Both the position numbers and the translations under genes were made by a program. Source: Poa pratensis (taxonomy: Eukaryota; Streptophyta; Magnoliopsida; Poales; Poaceae). Taken from it: a stretch of DNA of 64,000 nt. Numbering within the stretch: position 1 is the stretch's first letter; the number at the start of each line of letters is the position of its first letter. Below are positions 11,667 through 21,249 of the stretch, piece after piece. The notes under the pieces were generated by a model that worked only from the letters and a program-made list of their open reading frames with translations, had not been told where the DNA came from and did not search any database. The stretch lies in the NCBI GenBank assembly GCA_947311845.1, contig CAMZMU010000040.1:57931929-57995928 (forward strand). The letters are read 5' to 3'.

Positions 11667-14027
11667 TCAAGGGGGTTTAAAATGAATCAGCCACAGAGCA
11701 ATTTCACGGAAGGTTATGTCTTGATGTGAGTACTGCTGTGAATTGCATGTCTCACAATAATATGTGCACTGCATTGGTTCCAATTTGGAGGTCCAGAATC
11801 TAGTACTTGGTCCATTGGGCATCTTCTTTTCTTCCAATACTGAATAGACTATAAGGTAACACATTATGTTCTCCGAGTAAAGAACGCACCTGCCATTGGA
11901 GTGTCTTAAAGCCAAGTAATAAGCATATAAAGTTTCTCTTACAGTGGCCAGCGCCAGCCATATAAATGTGTACCACAATATTGTACCAGGATCCCAAATG
12001 TAACAAGCATTGCACACTGAGAATTGACCTTGCAAGTCACTGACTAATAGATTGTGTAACGTCGTTACTGCTCTCATTTCCAGCCAGGTGTGCATGTATA
12101 AGGCAGCTGCAATGCCACGGTCCCACTGCAGTTTGGTACTGTTGTCAAATGTATGTAACCAGATGGACAAAACATTGACCTTCTGCTGTAGCAGTTCAGG
12201 GGATTTAAACATTGGACTTTGAGGCATAGCCTCTTTATTGAATGCATTATCTGAGGCATAGTTGGAGCATACAGCAAGTAGTTCAGTATCAGATTGCTTC
12301 TCATTGGCAAAACTGAATGTACCATCCGTAGCTTGCTTCGAGGGATAATCTGCGTGAAGAGCGAAGTAGCTGTGCTTGGTACCATCTGCGACAATTATGC
12401 TTTGGCGAGTGAGATCACTGAAACCATATGGTTGTGGGTTTCCATCCAGCTTCTGCTCACTGTGATTGGTGCTGCCACTTTGCACGGATGAACTCTGAAC
12501 TGGAGTTCCCTGTTCCTGATAGTAGTGCAAAGGTGAACTATATTTTCTGGGATAGGATCTTGGTGTGGGCATATCACCGAACAGCTGTGGGGCAACAAAA
12601 GCAATGCTTGATGAATCAACAGGGGAGCTACTCAAGCTTGCTGATGAGGTTGCTGCTGCACACATATCAGATAATCTCGAAGCACTGGTTGCTGCTGAAC
12701 GACTATGTGCGGTCGCCAGCACCGGGGATGAACAAATAACAGGTGTCTTGCTGAAGCACTTGAGAAGATGTTCACTGCCAAGCTCCTGGAACGACTCGTT
12801 GGACTCGGTATATGCAAGTGATTGATGCTCAGACGTACCAGCGAACACATCAACAAGCTCATTTGCGCAGCCATCCGTGTCGTCATCTGGGACATCGAAC
12901 ACTGGCTCAGTAGCCACTTCCAAGGGATAATCTTCTGGTAGTGCAAGGTAGCTATGCTGAGTACCATCAGATAGGAACACCGTTCTGTGACTGAGATTGG
13001 GATAATCATATTGTTTGGGCATTTCACCGAGCACCTGTGGGTCAAAAAGACCAGCTACTGGTACAGTGAGGAAGTGCTGTGGCTCCTCAGATTTGCTTGC
13101 GTGTGTCGATTGCTTGTCGAGAGAATTTGCTAACTGAGAGACCATCGACTTGAGATTTTCGAGCTGACCTTGGATTGTGTCGAAGGAGGTCCGGTCACGT
13201 GCCAGCTGCTGATCCAGATGAGTCTGTATGTCGAGGAACTCGAGCTTCGCGTTCTTCGCCTTGGCCCGCTCGTCTGCCGCCGGTAGCACAACTGCATCGT
13301 CTTCCATCCTCCTTGGCGATGAGGGCGAAGCAGAGGAGCCGGGCGTGTTGGTGGTTGGAGGTGTGGGACGGCGAGCTTGGGTGGCGCTCGGGGCCGGGAC
13401 CGGAGCAGAGGACGGCGAGCTTGGGCGGCGCTCGGGGCCTGGACCGGAGCAGAGGACGATAAGCGCGGCGGCCGGGGCGGACGTCGTCCCTGGAGAGTCG
13501 GGGAGGCGGCCGGACGACGAGGTGCTCGGGGCGGCGCCTTCTTGGACGGCGGGGACGGAGGCGGAGGGGGATGGCCACGCGGGTGCGACGGCGACCATGG
13601 ATGCGGCCAGTGGAGGAGGTGAGCTTGGGGGAGGCCGTCGTGGAGGCGGAGAGCTCGGCGGTGGGGGCTGGGCTGCAGCGTGGTGAGGATGCCAGGGGTT
13701 CCCGGGCGCGGGAGGCGGCGGTTGCATCTGCTGCATGCCCTGGTGCCAGTGGGGATTCGGGTGGGAGGGAGGAGGGAGCTGGAAGCGGTGGTACGCGGCG
13801 GCGTGGTAGGATGGGGATGGTGGTGGTGGCGTGGAACCAAGCGCGGAAGGCAGCTCGGGGAAGGTGGGTGGGGCGCTGCCGTAACCGGCGAGATAAGGTG
13901 GAGGCGGGTAGTAGCCGCCATGGATTTGGATGGGGTTTGGGTAGGGGATAGGTGGTGGGTATGTGGCGGCGGAGGAAAAGGGCGGTGAAGCGGTGAAGAA
14001 AGGGAAGGTCGAGGGCGCGGTCGCCAT
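11667..14027 (-). CDS. 786-aa proline-rich/coiled-coil ORF inside LTR element, unknown function
   Basis: An uninterrupted ORF starts 126 nt inside the 5' LTR. Residues 1-240 are Pro/Ser/Ala-rich low complexity with PPPPYLAGYG-like phrases. Residues 241-310 form a charged, heptad-like coiled coil (KLEFLDIQTH, DTIQGQLENLKSM). Residues 325-380 and 480-575 look like two diverged copies of one module sharing LFxxxxxGDMP/GEMP and DGTxHSYxALxxDYP (residues 354-368 and 548-562). The last 170 residues are rich in Trp, Tyr and Cys and could be translated non-coding sequence. There is no CCHC zinc knuckle, protease or polymerase motif, so this is not a standard gag-pol. It may be a divergent gag-like structural protein, a captured host gene, or both. 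I do not recognise a named family. Confidence 0.6.
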   Translation of the reverse strand: MATAPSTFPFFTASPPFSSAATYPPPIPYPNPIQIHGGYYPPPPYLAGYGSAPPTFPELPSALGSTPPPPSPSYHAAAYHRFQLPPPSHPNPHWHQGMQQMQPPPPAPGNPWHPHHAAAQPPPPSSPPPRRPPPSSPPPLAASMVAVAPAWPSPSASVPAVQEGAAPSTSSSGRLPDSPGTTSAPAAALIVLCSGPGPERRPSSPSSAPVPAPSATQARRPTPPTTNTPGSSASPSSPRRMEDDAVVLPAADERAKAKNAKLEFLDIQTHLDQQLARDRTSFDTIQGQLENLKSMVSQLANSLDKQSTHASKSEEPQHFLTVPVAGLFDPQVLGEMPKQYDYPNLSHRTVFLSDGTQHSYLALPEDYPLEVATEPVFDVPDDDTDGCANELVDVFAGTSEHQSLAYTESNESFQELGSEHLLKCFSKTPVICSSPVLATAHSRSAATSASRLSDMCAAATSSASLSSSPVDSSSIAFVAPQLFGDMPTPRSYPRKYSSPLHYYQEQGTPVQSSSVQSGSTNHSEQKLDGNPQPYGFSDLTRQSIIVADGTKHSYFALHADYPSKQATDGTFSFANEKQSDTELLAVCSNYASDNAFNKEAMPQSPMFKSPELLQQKVNVLSIWLHTFDNSTKLQWDRGIAAALYMHTWLEMRAVTTLHNLLVSDLQGQFSVCNACYIWDPGTILWYTFIWLALATVRETLYAYYLALRHSNGRCVLYSENIMCYLIVYSVLEEKKMPNGPSTRFWTSKLEPMQCTYYCETCNSQQYSHQDITFREIALWLIHFKPP

Positions 14028-14138
14028 GATACGAGGTCGATTCGGGACTGGGAGGGTGGGATTTTGCTGCGAATCGGACGAGAAGAGGAAGAAGAAGAAG
14101 AATCCGCCGGGGAAAAAATTTCGGCCCGAGGATTGGTT

Positions 14139-14150
14139 GCTCTGATGCCA
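14139..14150 (-). other. primer binding site, initiator tRNA-Met type
   Basis: Minus-strand tggcatcagagc begins two bases after the LTR end. The usual plant site is tggtatcagagc; the single T-to-C change still allows pairing. This fixes the orientation of the element. Confidence 0.85.
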
Positions 14151-14152
14151 AT

Positions 14153-14441
14153 TGTCAGGACCCTGATGGATCTGACATGAGGAGGATCAGCAAGAACAAA
14201 GATTTGAGGGGAATTGGAGATAAAAGTGCTAAATTGCAGGAATTAAATCTAAGATAAATTGCAGAAAAATAAGATAACAATTAGGGTTTATATTTCTTGG
14301 TTGCAATCACAGGATACAATGGTGGCTTATAAAGACATAGCCAACTACAAGATGCCACTAAAGGTGTAATACCTAATATGCCCTCACAGCTCCTAAACCA
14401 CTAATAAACCCCATATTACATACCTATCCTATTCCCTGACA
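14153..14441 (-). repeat. 5' LTR of compact element
   Basis: 289-bp LTR almost identical to the one at 11161-11448. Differences include one inserted C near the start and single-base changes within cttgcag, gtggcttat and ctacaagat. The initiator-Met primer site lies two bases inside it. Confidence 0.9.
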
Positions 14442-15230
14442 CACTGCCGCTGGATATATATTATACTAAGAGACAGCTTGATCCGATTAACGGAAGCCTA
14501 CACACAAGACAAGAACAATTAAGTATTTAACAAAGAATAATTAAGCATATGAACCAACTAAAGAAGTGCAACGATTTTTCTTCGTTTCCTTCGACTGTTG
14601 GTCTCTCCAAATTTCATGCAGGCCACTCAGAACATCAGGTTGACCTGAAAGCTATCAGCACTGCAGCAGTATATATTGGCTCGCTTATGCTAAAGCATTG
14701 AGAGTTCCAAAGGAAAAAAAATACTATCTCTTTACTGACTCTAATGGAGTGGAAAAAAATGATGGCTTTGCATACATCTCGGTACTCCAGCGGAGATTAT
14801 TGCAGGGAAAGAACAGGAATGGTCCTTGACAAGCAAGCAAGTACGGATCGGTTGAATCATTCGATTTGGAGCACCCTCTTTCCTTCGTGCTCAGGGCTCC
14901 CAACGACCAGCACAACAGGCACCAGCTATTTTGACCGTCATGGATAGGAGTACTGCTCAAATCCCCGAGCTACATGGGGCCGCCAAGGTCTTGTTATTAT
15001 TTCATACTAACAGGAGTCGCTGTGACAGTGCAGGGATGGTGCTGCAACTAGTCTAATTGCTTCAATTATTTTGTAGTTTACCAGTTAGCAATAGCATCAT
15101 ATCTAATCTAATTTTCTTTGTTTAGAGTGTACTTGCAAAACTCCTGTTCATGGAGAGCATTACTGTCTTCAAATAAGTTTGCTAATTAATTTACAGAGTG
15201 ATGGATCAATAAAAGATCTTGTTATGACTT

Positions 15231-15625
15231 CAGAGCTCCTCGTCCGGCAATTGGCTTGAGGTACTTGACGAGTTGACATGGCGTTTTATCCGTGGCTTTG
15301 GTTGGTTTGTGCCTGTCGCGGGACTCTGACTCGTCGTTACCCTTCGACGCGGTGGGCAGGACATTGGTGTTTGTGGCGTGTCTCGGCTCCGTAGGTCCTT
15401 CGTTGTCGTTTGTGGCCCGCGTTGCAAGTCCGCGGTGATCGACCCATGAGGTGTCGACCTCCGGGGGGTTTCGCAGTTTCAGTTGGTTTCGGCTGCTAAC
15501 CTTCCCATTCCTCTTTGTTTCTTTCCTTTGCTTTTCGGTAATCTTTGTACTCTCCTTCCCTGTATCCCTTGTAATCTTCACATGTATGTTTGTAAGAACA
15601 TGGCCCTGTGGGACACTTTCGAAAC
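15231..15625 (+). mobile_element. short retroposon-like insertion in copy A
   Basis: About 390 bp present in copy A and missing from the matching place in copy B (near 18960). The flanks acttcagag (left) and acttcaagag (right) resemble an imperfect target duplication. The 3' end reads ttcgaa without a long poly(A). Probably an old, truncated LINE/SINE-type insertion; the exact borders are uncertain by a few bases. Confidence 0.5.
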
Positions 15626-15706
15626 TTCAAGAGAGTTCAAACCACATACCTAACTAACTATGCACATCTAGAATCATTCATGGGAACGAGAACCGTATGT
15701 GATCTT

Positions 15707-16058
15707 TGTGATGTTTCATGCACTAGCCAACGCAATCAAAAGTACGAACTGATGGAAAGGCTAGCCAATTCACATGCACTAGCTAACACAATTAAAAGTC
15801 TTAACTGATGGAAAGACTAGCCAATTCACATTTACATTCCAACACCTCCTCTCACGTGTGATGTGGAAAGTCAACAGAAGTAAGGCTCGAGAGGTCAATA
15901 TGTGGACAAAGAGGGGGTAAGAATAATTTTTTAATAAATTGCGAAAACCAGGACTCGAACTCGACTCTAATATCATGTCATATTTCATACACTAACCAAG
16001 ACAACCAGAAATACAGACTAATGTAAAAGGCTAGGCAATTTACATATAAACTTCAACA
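15707..16058 (-). mobile_element. TRIM (miniature LTR retrotransposon), 352 bp
   Basis: Small direct repeats, 15707-15844 and 15976-16058, start tgt(g/c)at(g/a)tttcat and end aaca. They are flanked by the 5-bp duplication atctt at 15702-15706 and 16059-16063. On the minus strand a degenerate initiator-Met primer site (tgatattagagtc) lies at the inner edge of the 15976 LTR, and a purine tract (gagaggagg) adjoins the other. The 131-bp interior is non-coding. The 138-bp LTR contains an internal 54-56 bp tandem duplication, which explains the length difference from the 83-bp partner. The empty site is visible in copy B (near 19071). Confidence 0.85.
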
Positions 16059-16225
16059 ATCTTGACGTGAACAGGCATAGCGATAGGGGAAAGCATGATC
16101 ATTAGAGGTCTCATTAATGAGATCGATAGATAGATTAAGACGAAAATGATGTACTGTTGTTGTCTTTGATATGCTGGTGTGATCGACTTGTACCAACTCC
16201 CAACTGCAGGCTAAATCTCGATATG

Positions 16226-16633
16226 AAGAGAGGCGTTCTGGCTCGCGAGCTCATATGCTCCTGTTATATTAAAAGAAATTAAAAAATAGTAAAACATTTC
16301 TAAAAATTCTGAAATTTTTTGGTGACGAACATATACATGTTTTGTAAATACGTGCCAATTTTCGTGATGAAATGTCATGTGTTCTGCTCTGTGAAGAAAT
16401 AACAAAATCAGTGCTCTAAAAAGTATGTTTTTAAATTGTGTTTGGACCACTGATTTGTCTTTTTGCACAGGGCATATCAAATGTCAGTTTGCCACGAAAC
16501 TTGGCACGTATGTTGTACATTGGTATGTGTTCGCCTCCATTTTTTTCAGAATGTTTTGAAATGTTTTACTATTTTTTAAATTTCGTTTAATATACCAGGA
16601 GCATATGAGCTCGGGAGCCAAACTGAATTTCTG
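16226..16633. mobile_element. Mutator-like MITE, 408 bp
   Basis: Long inverted ends share gctcatatgctcctg and a following AT-rich arm (ttaaaagaaatt...; complement near 16560-16600), flanked by near-identical 9-bp repeats ctcgatatg (16217-16225) and cacgatatg (16634-16642). A 9-bp target duplication and long TIRs point to a Mutator-like element. Copy B of the duplicated block (around 19228-19245) reads straight through, giving the empty site. Interior is AT-rich and non-coding. Confidence 0.75.
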
Positions 16634-17290
16634 CACGATATGCACATACACACACCCAACAGCAATATGTAGGCTTGTCGCATGTCGGCTTGTGTAGCTC
16701 AAAACTGAATTTGCAATCTAAGCAAAGACACTTCCTAGTATCCCTATCCCCCTATCCTACCCGTTTTTTCTTGCCCCGAAATTCTACCCAAGTTGTTCTC
16801 CGTACATTATTAGGTGATGATAATTATGTTTGTCAAGGGTTAACCTCTGATTAGTCTGTTGTTTGCAGAAATGAATTCAGTGGCATCTTTTTGAAAGGAA
16901 CAGAAAGAAGTAACTAAACATCTCCTTTTCTTGTGAACTCCCTGCAAGAAAACATGTAGATCGATAGAAACATGGCACCAGCTAGCTAGCTAGCTAGATT
17001 CTTTGAAAGGTGTACTGTGTGCACAATGTATCTACATGTAACATCGACGGTGACACGATTGCGAAACCATGTTGTTTGCCTCTGCGCTGACAAGATTGAT
17101 CGATCACTAAATATCCATAGAATGATCACATGGCATGCTGCTGTGAGCCTGTGACTGTGACAACGAATATGTTTGGGGACCATTTATGTTCAGGGACTAT
17201 ATGTAGTACTACTATAAAACAAAAACAAAATTGCAAATGATCTGAAAGTTGCACCAATTTTTTCGAATTTGGAGGGTCACGGATGCAAAA

Positions 17291-18439
17291 GACACAAAAT
17301 CCATGGGACCAACCAAACGCGCCCCTAATAAACACTCACAAGAAATACTTTTGTACTACCTACATTGCAATATATGCCCAATTGCCCATGCTAATCAACT
17401 AAGGACGAATTAAATGAGTTGGCTCATCGAAGTGGAAATGGCCAACTCAAGTCGATGGTAAGTACAACATAAAAAATTCACATGCCTATGTTTTATATGC
17501 CGCAGTGGATGCATCCATTATATACGATTGATTTTCCCTGCAACTTTAATTAGATTAATGTGTCCAACAACTCTCTTTGAAGTTCTTGGCACCCCATACT
17601 ACAACTGAGAATTTATATATGACCAGCGAACACGGTGTGTTTCCTTCATCCTTCAAGAGTTCCGCCACATTTCTTCTCTGCAAGCACGATGCATGAGAGA
17701 GAGAGAGAGAGAGAGAGAGCGTTAAGGTCAGGAATAGGAGACATTGAGAAACATAAGTTTTCCTTCAATCCAAAGAAGAGTCTAATATGACGTCTCGCTC
17801 TAGCTCGACACTATCCCGTACTTTCCTGTATTTTTCATGTCACTCGATGGACGCAAGGAGTGCGTACCACAGCGCTCGAATGCACATCCTTTGTCCCAAC
17901 TGGTCTTCATGAAAAGGAAAAGAAAATATCTGTATGAAGCAAAGCAAGAACATAATATCTCCCACCATTTTATTCTTATTTTTGTTCTCCCACTGATTCA
18001 ATCTAACCAACTGTGTGTTCTTCCCGCCTCATCGACATGGTCCCCCACGAACATGACAATCTTCTTTGGGTAAGATTCTAAAAGATCATCGTGCACATGC
18101 CGTACTCGAGATACCATGCATTCTGTGATAATCTAATTTTTTTGGTTTAGGGGTTGGGAGTTGGAACTTATGGTGGAGCTGAATCTGGACAACATCACAC
18201 AAAAGTATTTGTTGACGAAAAGCCAAGAGGTCAAAAGTTAGTAAGATTGTACGTGATATATAAAAAAATGTGGGAGGAGATTTTTGCAAAAAAGATGCCA
18301 CGTGTCGGCACCCGAATCATTGGGACTAATTTTGCACATGGTTAACAACTATTGGGACAATCTAATCCCTATTTTACAAGTAGTGGGACTAATTTGCATG
18401 TAGTAGACAACTATTGGGGCCATGGGTGTATTTAGCTAA
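17291..18439. other. spacer between duplicated blocks, no gene recognised
   Basis: No domain-bearing ORF. Contains a (GA)12-13 microsatellite at 17695-17719. The stretch 18150-18425 has several ttgggacta-like repeats but no defined element ends. Confidence 0.4.
17695..17719. repeat. (GA)n microsatellite
   Basis: Perfect GA dinucleotide run of 25 bases, a probable length-polymorphic marker. Confidence 0.95.
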
Positions 18440-19720
18440 AGAACATATTAACTCTTTACTCACACTGATGAGTGAAGAAAAAGCATGCCTTTTTATCATC
18501 TTAGTTGCTCCAGCAGAGAGTATTGCACACGCAAAAAAAAAAAAAAACGGATGGTCCATGACAAACAAGCAAGTACGGACCGGTTGAATCATTCGATTTG
18601 GAGCACCCTCTTGCCTTCCTGCTCAGGCCTTCGGCTCCCAACGACCAGGACAGCAGCCACCAGCTATTCTGCCCGTCATGGATACTAGTACTCCTCAAGA
18701 AGCTTAGCTACATGGGGCCACTAAGGTTTTGTTATTTCATAATAGCCAACAGGAGTTGCTGTTACAGTGCAGGGATGGTGCTGCAACAACTAGTCTAATT
18801 GTTTTAATTATTTTGTATACTACTAGCATTATATCTGAATTAAATTTCTTTGTTTAGTGCGTACTTGGCAAACTCTTGTTCATGGAGAGCATTACTATCT
18901 TCAAATAAGTTTGCTAATTAGTTTACAGCATGATGGATCGATAAAATATCTTATTAGGACTTCAACAGAGTTCAAACCACACACTCCTTAACTATGCAAT
19001 AGCTAGTATCATTCATGTGAACTTAGAACAGCAAATGATCTTGACGTGATCTTTTTTTTTTTGCGAGTCTGATCTTGACGTGATCAGGCATAGCGATCGG
19101 GGAAAGCATGGTCATTAAGGGTCTCATTAATGAGATCGATAGATAGATTAAGACGAAAGGGATGCACCGCTGTTGTCTTCGATATGCTGATGTGATCGAC
19201 TTGTACCAACTCCCAACTGCAGGCTACATCTCTGTAGAGTATATGACCACCATATATACACACAACAACAACATGTAGATGTAGGCTTGTCGCTTGTGTA
19301 GACCAATCAAACTGAATCTGCAATCCAAGCAAAGGCACTTCCTAGTATCATCATATTTCCTATCCTACCCATCTCTTCTTGCCCCGAAATTCTACCCAAA
19401 AGTGTTATCCGTACATTATTAGGTGATTGATTATGACGTCTTCAAGGGGTTAACCTTTGATTAATCCGTTGTTTGCAGAAATGAATTCAGTGCATTTTTT
19501 TGGAAGGAACAAAGAGAAGTAACTAAACATCTCCTTGCTTGTGAACTCCCGCAAGAAACATGTAGATCGATGGAAACATGGCACCAGCTAGCTAGGTGGC
19601 TAGATCCTCTGGAAGGTGTACTATGCACTATATATCTGGATGTAAAGTGACACGATTGAGAAACCATGGTGTTTGCCTCCGACGAGATGGACCGATCACC
19701 AAATATGAGAATGATCACAC
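18440..19720. repeat. duplicated block, copy B
   Basis: Imperfect copy of 14715-17130 without the three larger insertions of copy A. It carries its own private insertion, the 18-bp micro-retroposition at 19052-19069, and a poly(A) stretch at 18533-18547. Confidence 0.8.
19052..19069 (-). mobile_element. 18-bp micro-retroposition with 16-bp target duplication
   Basis: The 16-bp sequence tgatcttgacgtgatc occurs at 19036-19051 and again at 19070-19085, separated by eleven T residues plus gcgagtc. On the minus strand this is gactcgc followed by poly(A) between perfect direct repeats, exactly the structure left by a target-primed retroposition that stopped almost at once. The paralogous position in copy A (16060) has only one copy of the target sequence. 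Confidence 0.75.
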
Positions 19721-19721
19721 A

Positions 19722-20089
19722 TAGAGTTAATTTTGGGTAAACGTGAGTGATTGAACGTCCAACACAACCGATTCAATACATAAAACCGTGCGTGATAATA
19801 AAATAACAGACAATGAAAATGAGATGAAATCGTGTGCGATTTGACAGAAACGCACACGATTTATCAATCAAAAGCGGGTGCAATGCCCTGGACATTGCAC
19901 GCGGTTCAGATAATTTTACCGTGTGCGAAGTTTACAACATCGCACACGATTTTTGGAATCGTGTGCGATGGAAAATCACATCGCCCAATCATTAATAGCA
20001 ACGATTGTTACAATCGTGTGTGATGGACAATATCGGCCTTACTCGATTGCCCAGTCTGTACTGTAAAAGTGTAGGCAGCTAGATTAAGT
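19722..20089. repeat. interspersed repeat with atcgcacacgat palindromic motifs
   Basis: Between copies B and C lies a stretch in which short inverted forms of atcgcacacgat / atcgtgtgcgat recur (about 19832, 19853, 19919, 19941, 19962, 20012). The repeated palindromes suggest the subterminal region of a DNA transposon, but I could not define terminal repeats or a target duplication. Confidence 0.5.
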
Positions 20090-20690
20090 TACAAAAAAAC
20101 TAGGTAGCTGATTCTTTGAGAGGTGTACTATGTATCCACAATGTATCTACTGGTAACATCGACGGTGAGGTGACACGATTGTGAAACCATGATGTTTGCC
20201 TCTGCGCTGACTAGATCGGTGGCTGCGGCAAGGCGGTGGTGCTGGGGAGGGAGGGTGTTGGCCGTGCCCGTTTACCGGCTTACGCTCCGTCGCGGCGCGG
20301 CGGACAAGTTCTGCGGCCTCTTTCAACAAGGAAGGCGCCCTCAGGCAGCGGTGAGAAGGAGGATGGCGACCTTCGTCATCGACGCCGGAGAAGAAGGCGT
20401 CTGCGTTTCTGGTTCTGAAATCCCCTACGTATTGTACTCTGTTTCTGTATTTGTACTGTGTACTCTGTATGTGGTACTATGTTGAATATACGTGGGCTTT
20501 CAAAAAAAAAAAGATCGATGGATGGATCACCAAAATATCCAAGAGAATGATCACATGACATGCTGCTGACTACGAATCTGTTTGGGGGCTATATATAATT
20601 CAGGTACTATGTATAGTACTACTCCATAAAACAAGAGAAAATTGCAAAGGCTCTCAAAAGTTGCACCAATTTTTTCGAACCACTTCCCCT
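20090..20690. repeat. duplicated block, copy C (partial)
   Basis: Matches the distal part of copy A (16975-17270), including tgtttgcctctgcgctga and gttgcaccaattttttcgaa. It is interrupted by the retroposon at 20223-20511 and abuts the kinesin 5' flank. Confidence 0.75.
20223..20511 (+). mobile_element. short poly(A) retroposon, 289 bp
   Basis: GC-rich insertion ending ggctttc plus poly(A), flanked by agatcggtgg (20213-20222) and agatcgatgg (20512-20521), a 10-bp target duplication with one change. Copy A (17090-17110) shows the uninterrupted site. The 3' tail (ctctgtttctgtatttgtactgtgtactctg) resembles that of the element at 1240-2250, so the two may belong to one family. Confidence 0.75.
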
Positions 20691-21249
20691 CCACTGGGTG
20701 TCATCAGGTTAATCCTGATCAAGGTACAGAGGTAACAGACTAACAGTGGCCACCCACAGCTTTACGCAGCAAGCACGCTTCTCTTTACCCCCACCTCCAA
20801 AGGCCCAAACCCGGAGAGAGGAGAGAGGCAGTCGAATTCAAACGCCCGCCGTCGCCGGGCCCACCTGCATCCTCATCCAGCGAACTCTACGCCGGGCCCA
20901 CCTCTCACTGCCAGGTGGGACCAGTAGCTCCTCTGCCAAGCCACTGGACGTGGGGCCCACCAAAGCGACACGACACGACACACAAGTCCCCTCGGCGGCT
21001 CGGCTCGGCTTGCTCTCCTCCCCTTTCGCTCCGCCCACCAACCCAGCAGCCAGCAGGAGCAGCAGTCATCCCAGCGCCACCGCCCCCACTCCTCCTCGCC
21101 GGCCGTCCGTCCACTCCCTCGCTGACGGCGGGCCCCGCCCCCTCCACCTCCCCCTCCCGTCCGCATTTATTCCCCGCCCTCCGTTCCCGTGCTCTCCCTC
21201 GGCTCACCGTCTCCCCGTGATCTCTCTCCCTCACCCTCGCCTATCTAAG
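20691..21249 (+). promoter_or_regulatory. 5' flank and 5' UTR of the kinesin gene
   Basis: The C-rich leader, cctcaccctcgcctatctaa just before the ATG, is typical of a grass 5' UTR. An upstream in-frame ATG at 20746 exists without an intervening stop, but the peptide it would add is low complexity and absent from the known family N-terminus. No TATA box was recognised. Confidence 0.5.

Larger units (their letters stand above)
11161..14441 (-). mobile_element. compact LTR retrotransposon with single long ORF, 3.3 kb
   Basis: Two direct repeats (11161-11448, 288 bp; 14153-14441, 289 bp) start tgtcagg and end cctgaca, and are flanked by an exact 5-bp duplication, cactg, at 11156-11160 and 14442-14446. 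Reading the minus strand, the 5' LTR (14441-14153) is followed two bases later by the primer site tggcatcagagc (14150-14139), complementary to initiator tRNA-Met with one change. A purine-rich tract (aagagggaaggaa, minus strand at about 11461-11449) lies directly before the 3' LTR. The LTRs differ at about six positions (roughly 2 percent), indicating a fairly recent insertion. No protease, reverse transcriptase or integrase is present, so mobilisation must be in trans. The internal region holds one 786-codon ORF. Confidence 0.93.
14715..17290. repeat. duplicated block, copy A
   Basis: This block is repeated imperfectly at 18440-19720 (copy B), and its distal end again at 20090-20690 (copy C). 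Shared landmarks are the stretch around caagcaagtacgga (14836 and 18569), the block from tagcgat to gaccaactccc (16078-16203 and 19089-19212), and the block with gtttgcctc and gatcgatcac. Copy A is longer because it holds a retroposon (about 15231-15625), a TRIM (15707-16058) and a Mutator-like MITE (16226-16633) that copy B lacks. No protein-coding content was recognised, so this is a local duplication of intergenic DNA next to the kinesin gene. Confidence 0.8.

Noticed and set aside
13195..14151. 318-codon overlapping minus-strand ORF in the compact LTR element
   Set aside because: Different frame of the proline-rich head of the 786-codon ORF; Arg/Pro-rich shadow, and it starts inside the primer-site region.
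20746..21249. In-frame upstream extension of the kinesin ORF starting at 20746
   Set aside because: The added 168 residues are low-complexity Pro/Ser sequence unlike the family, while [10 protein letters not shown] at 21250 matches the expected N-terminus.
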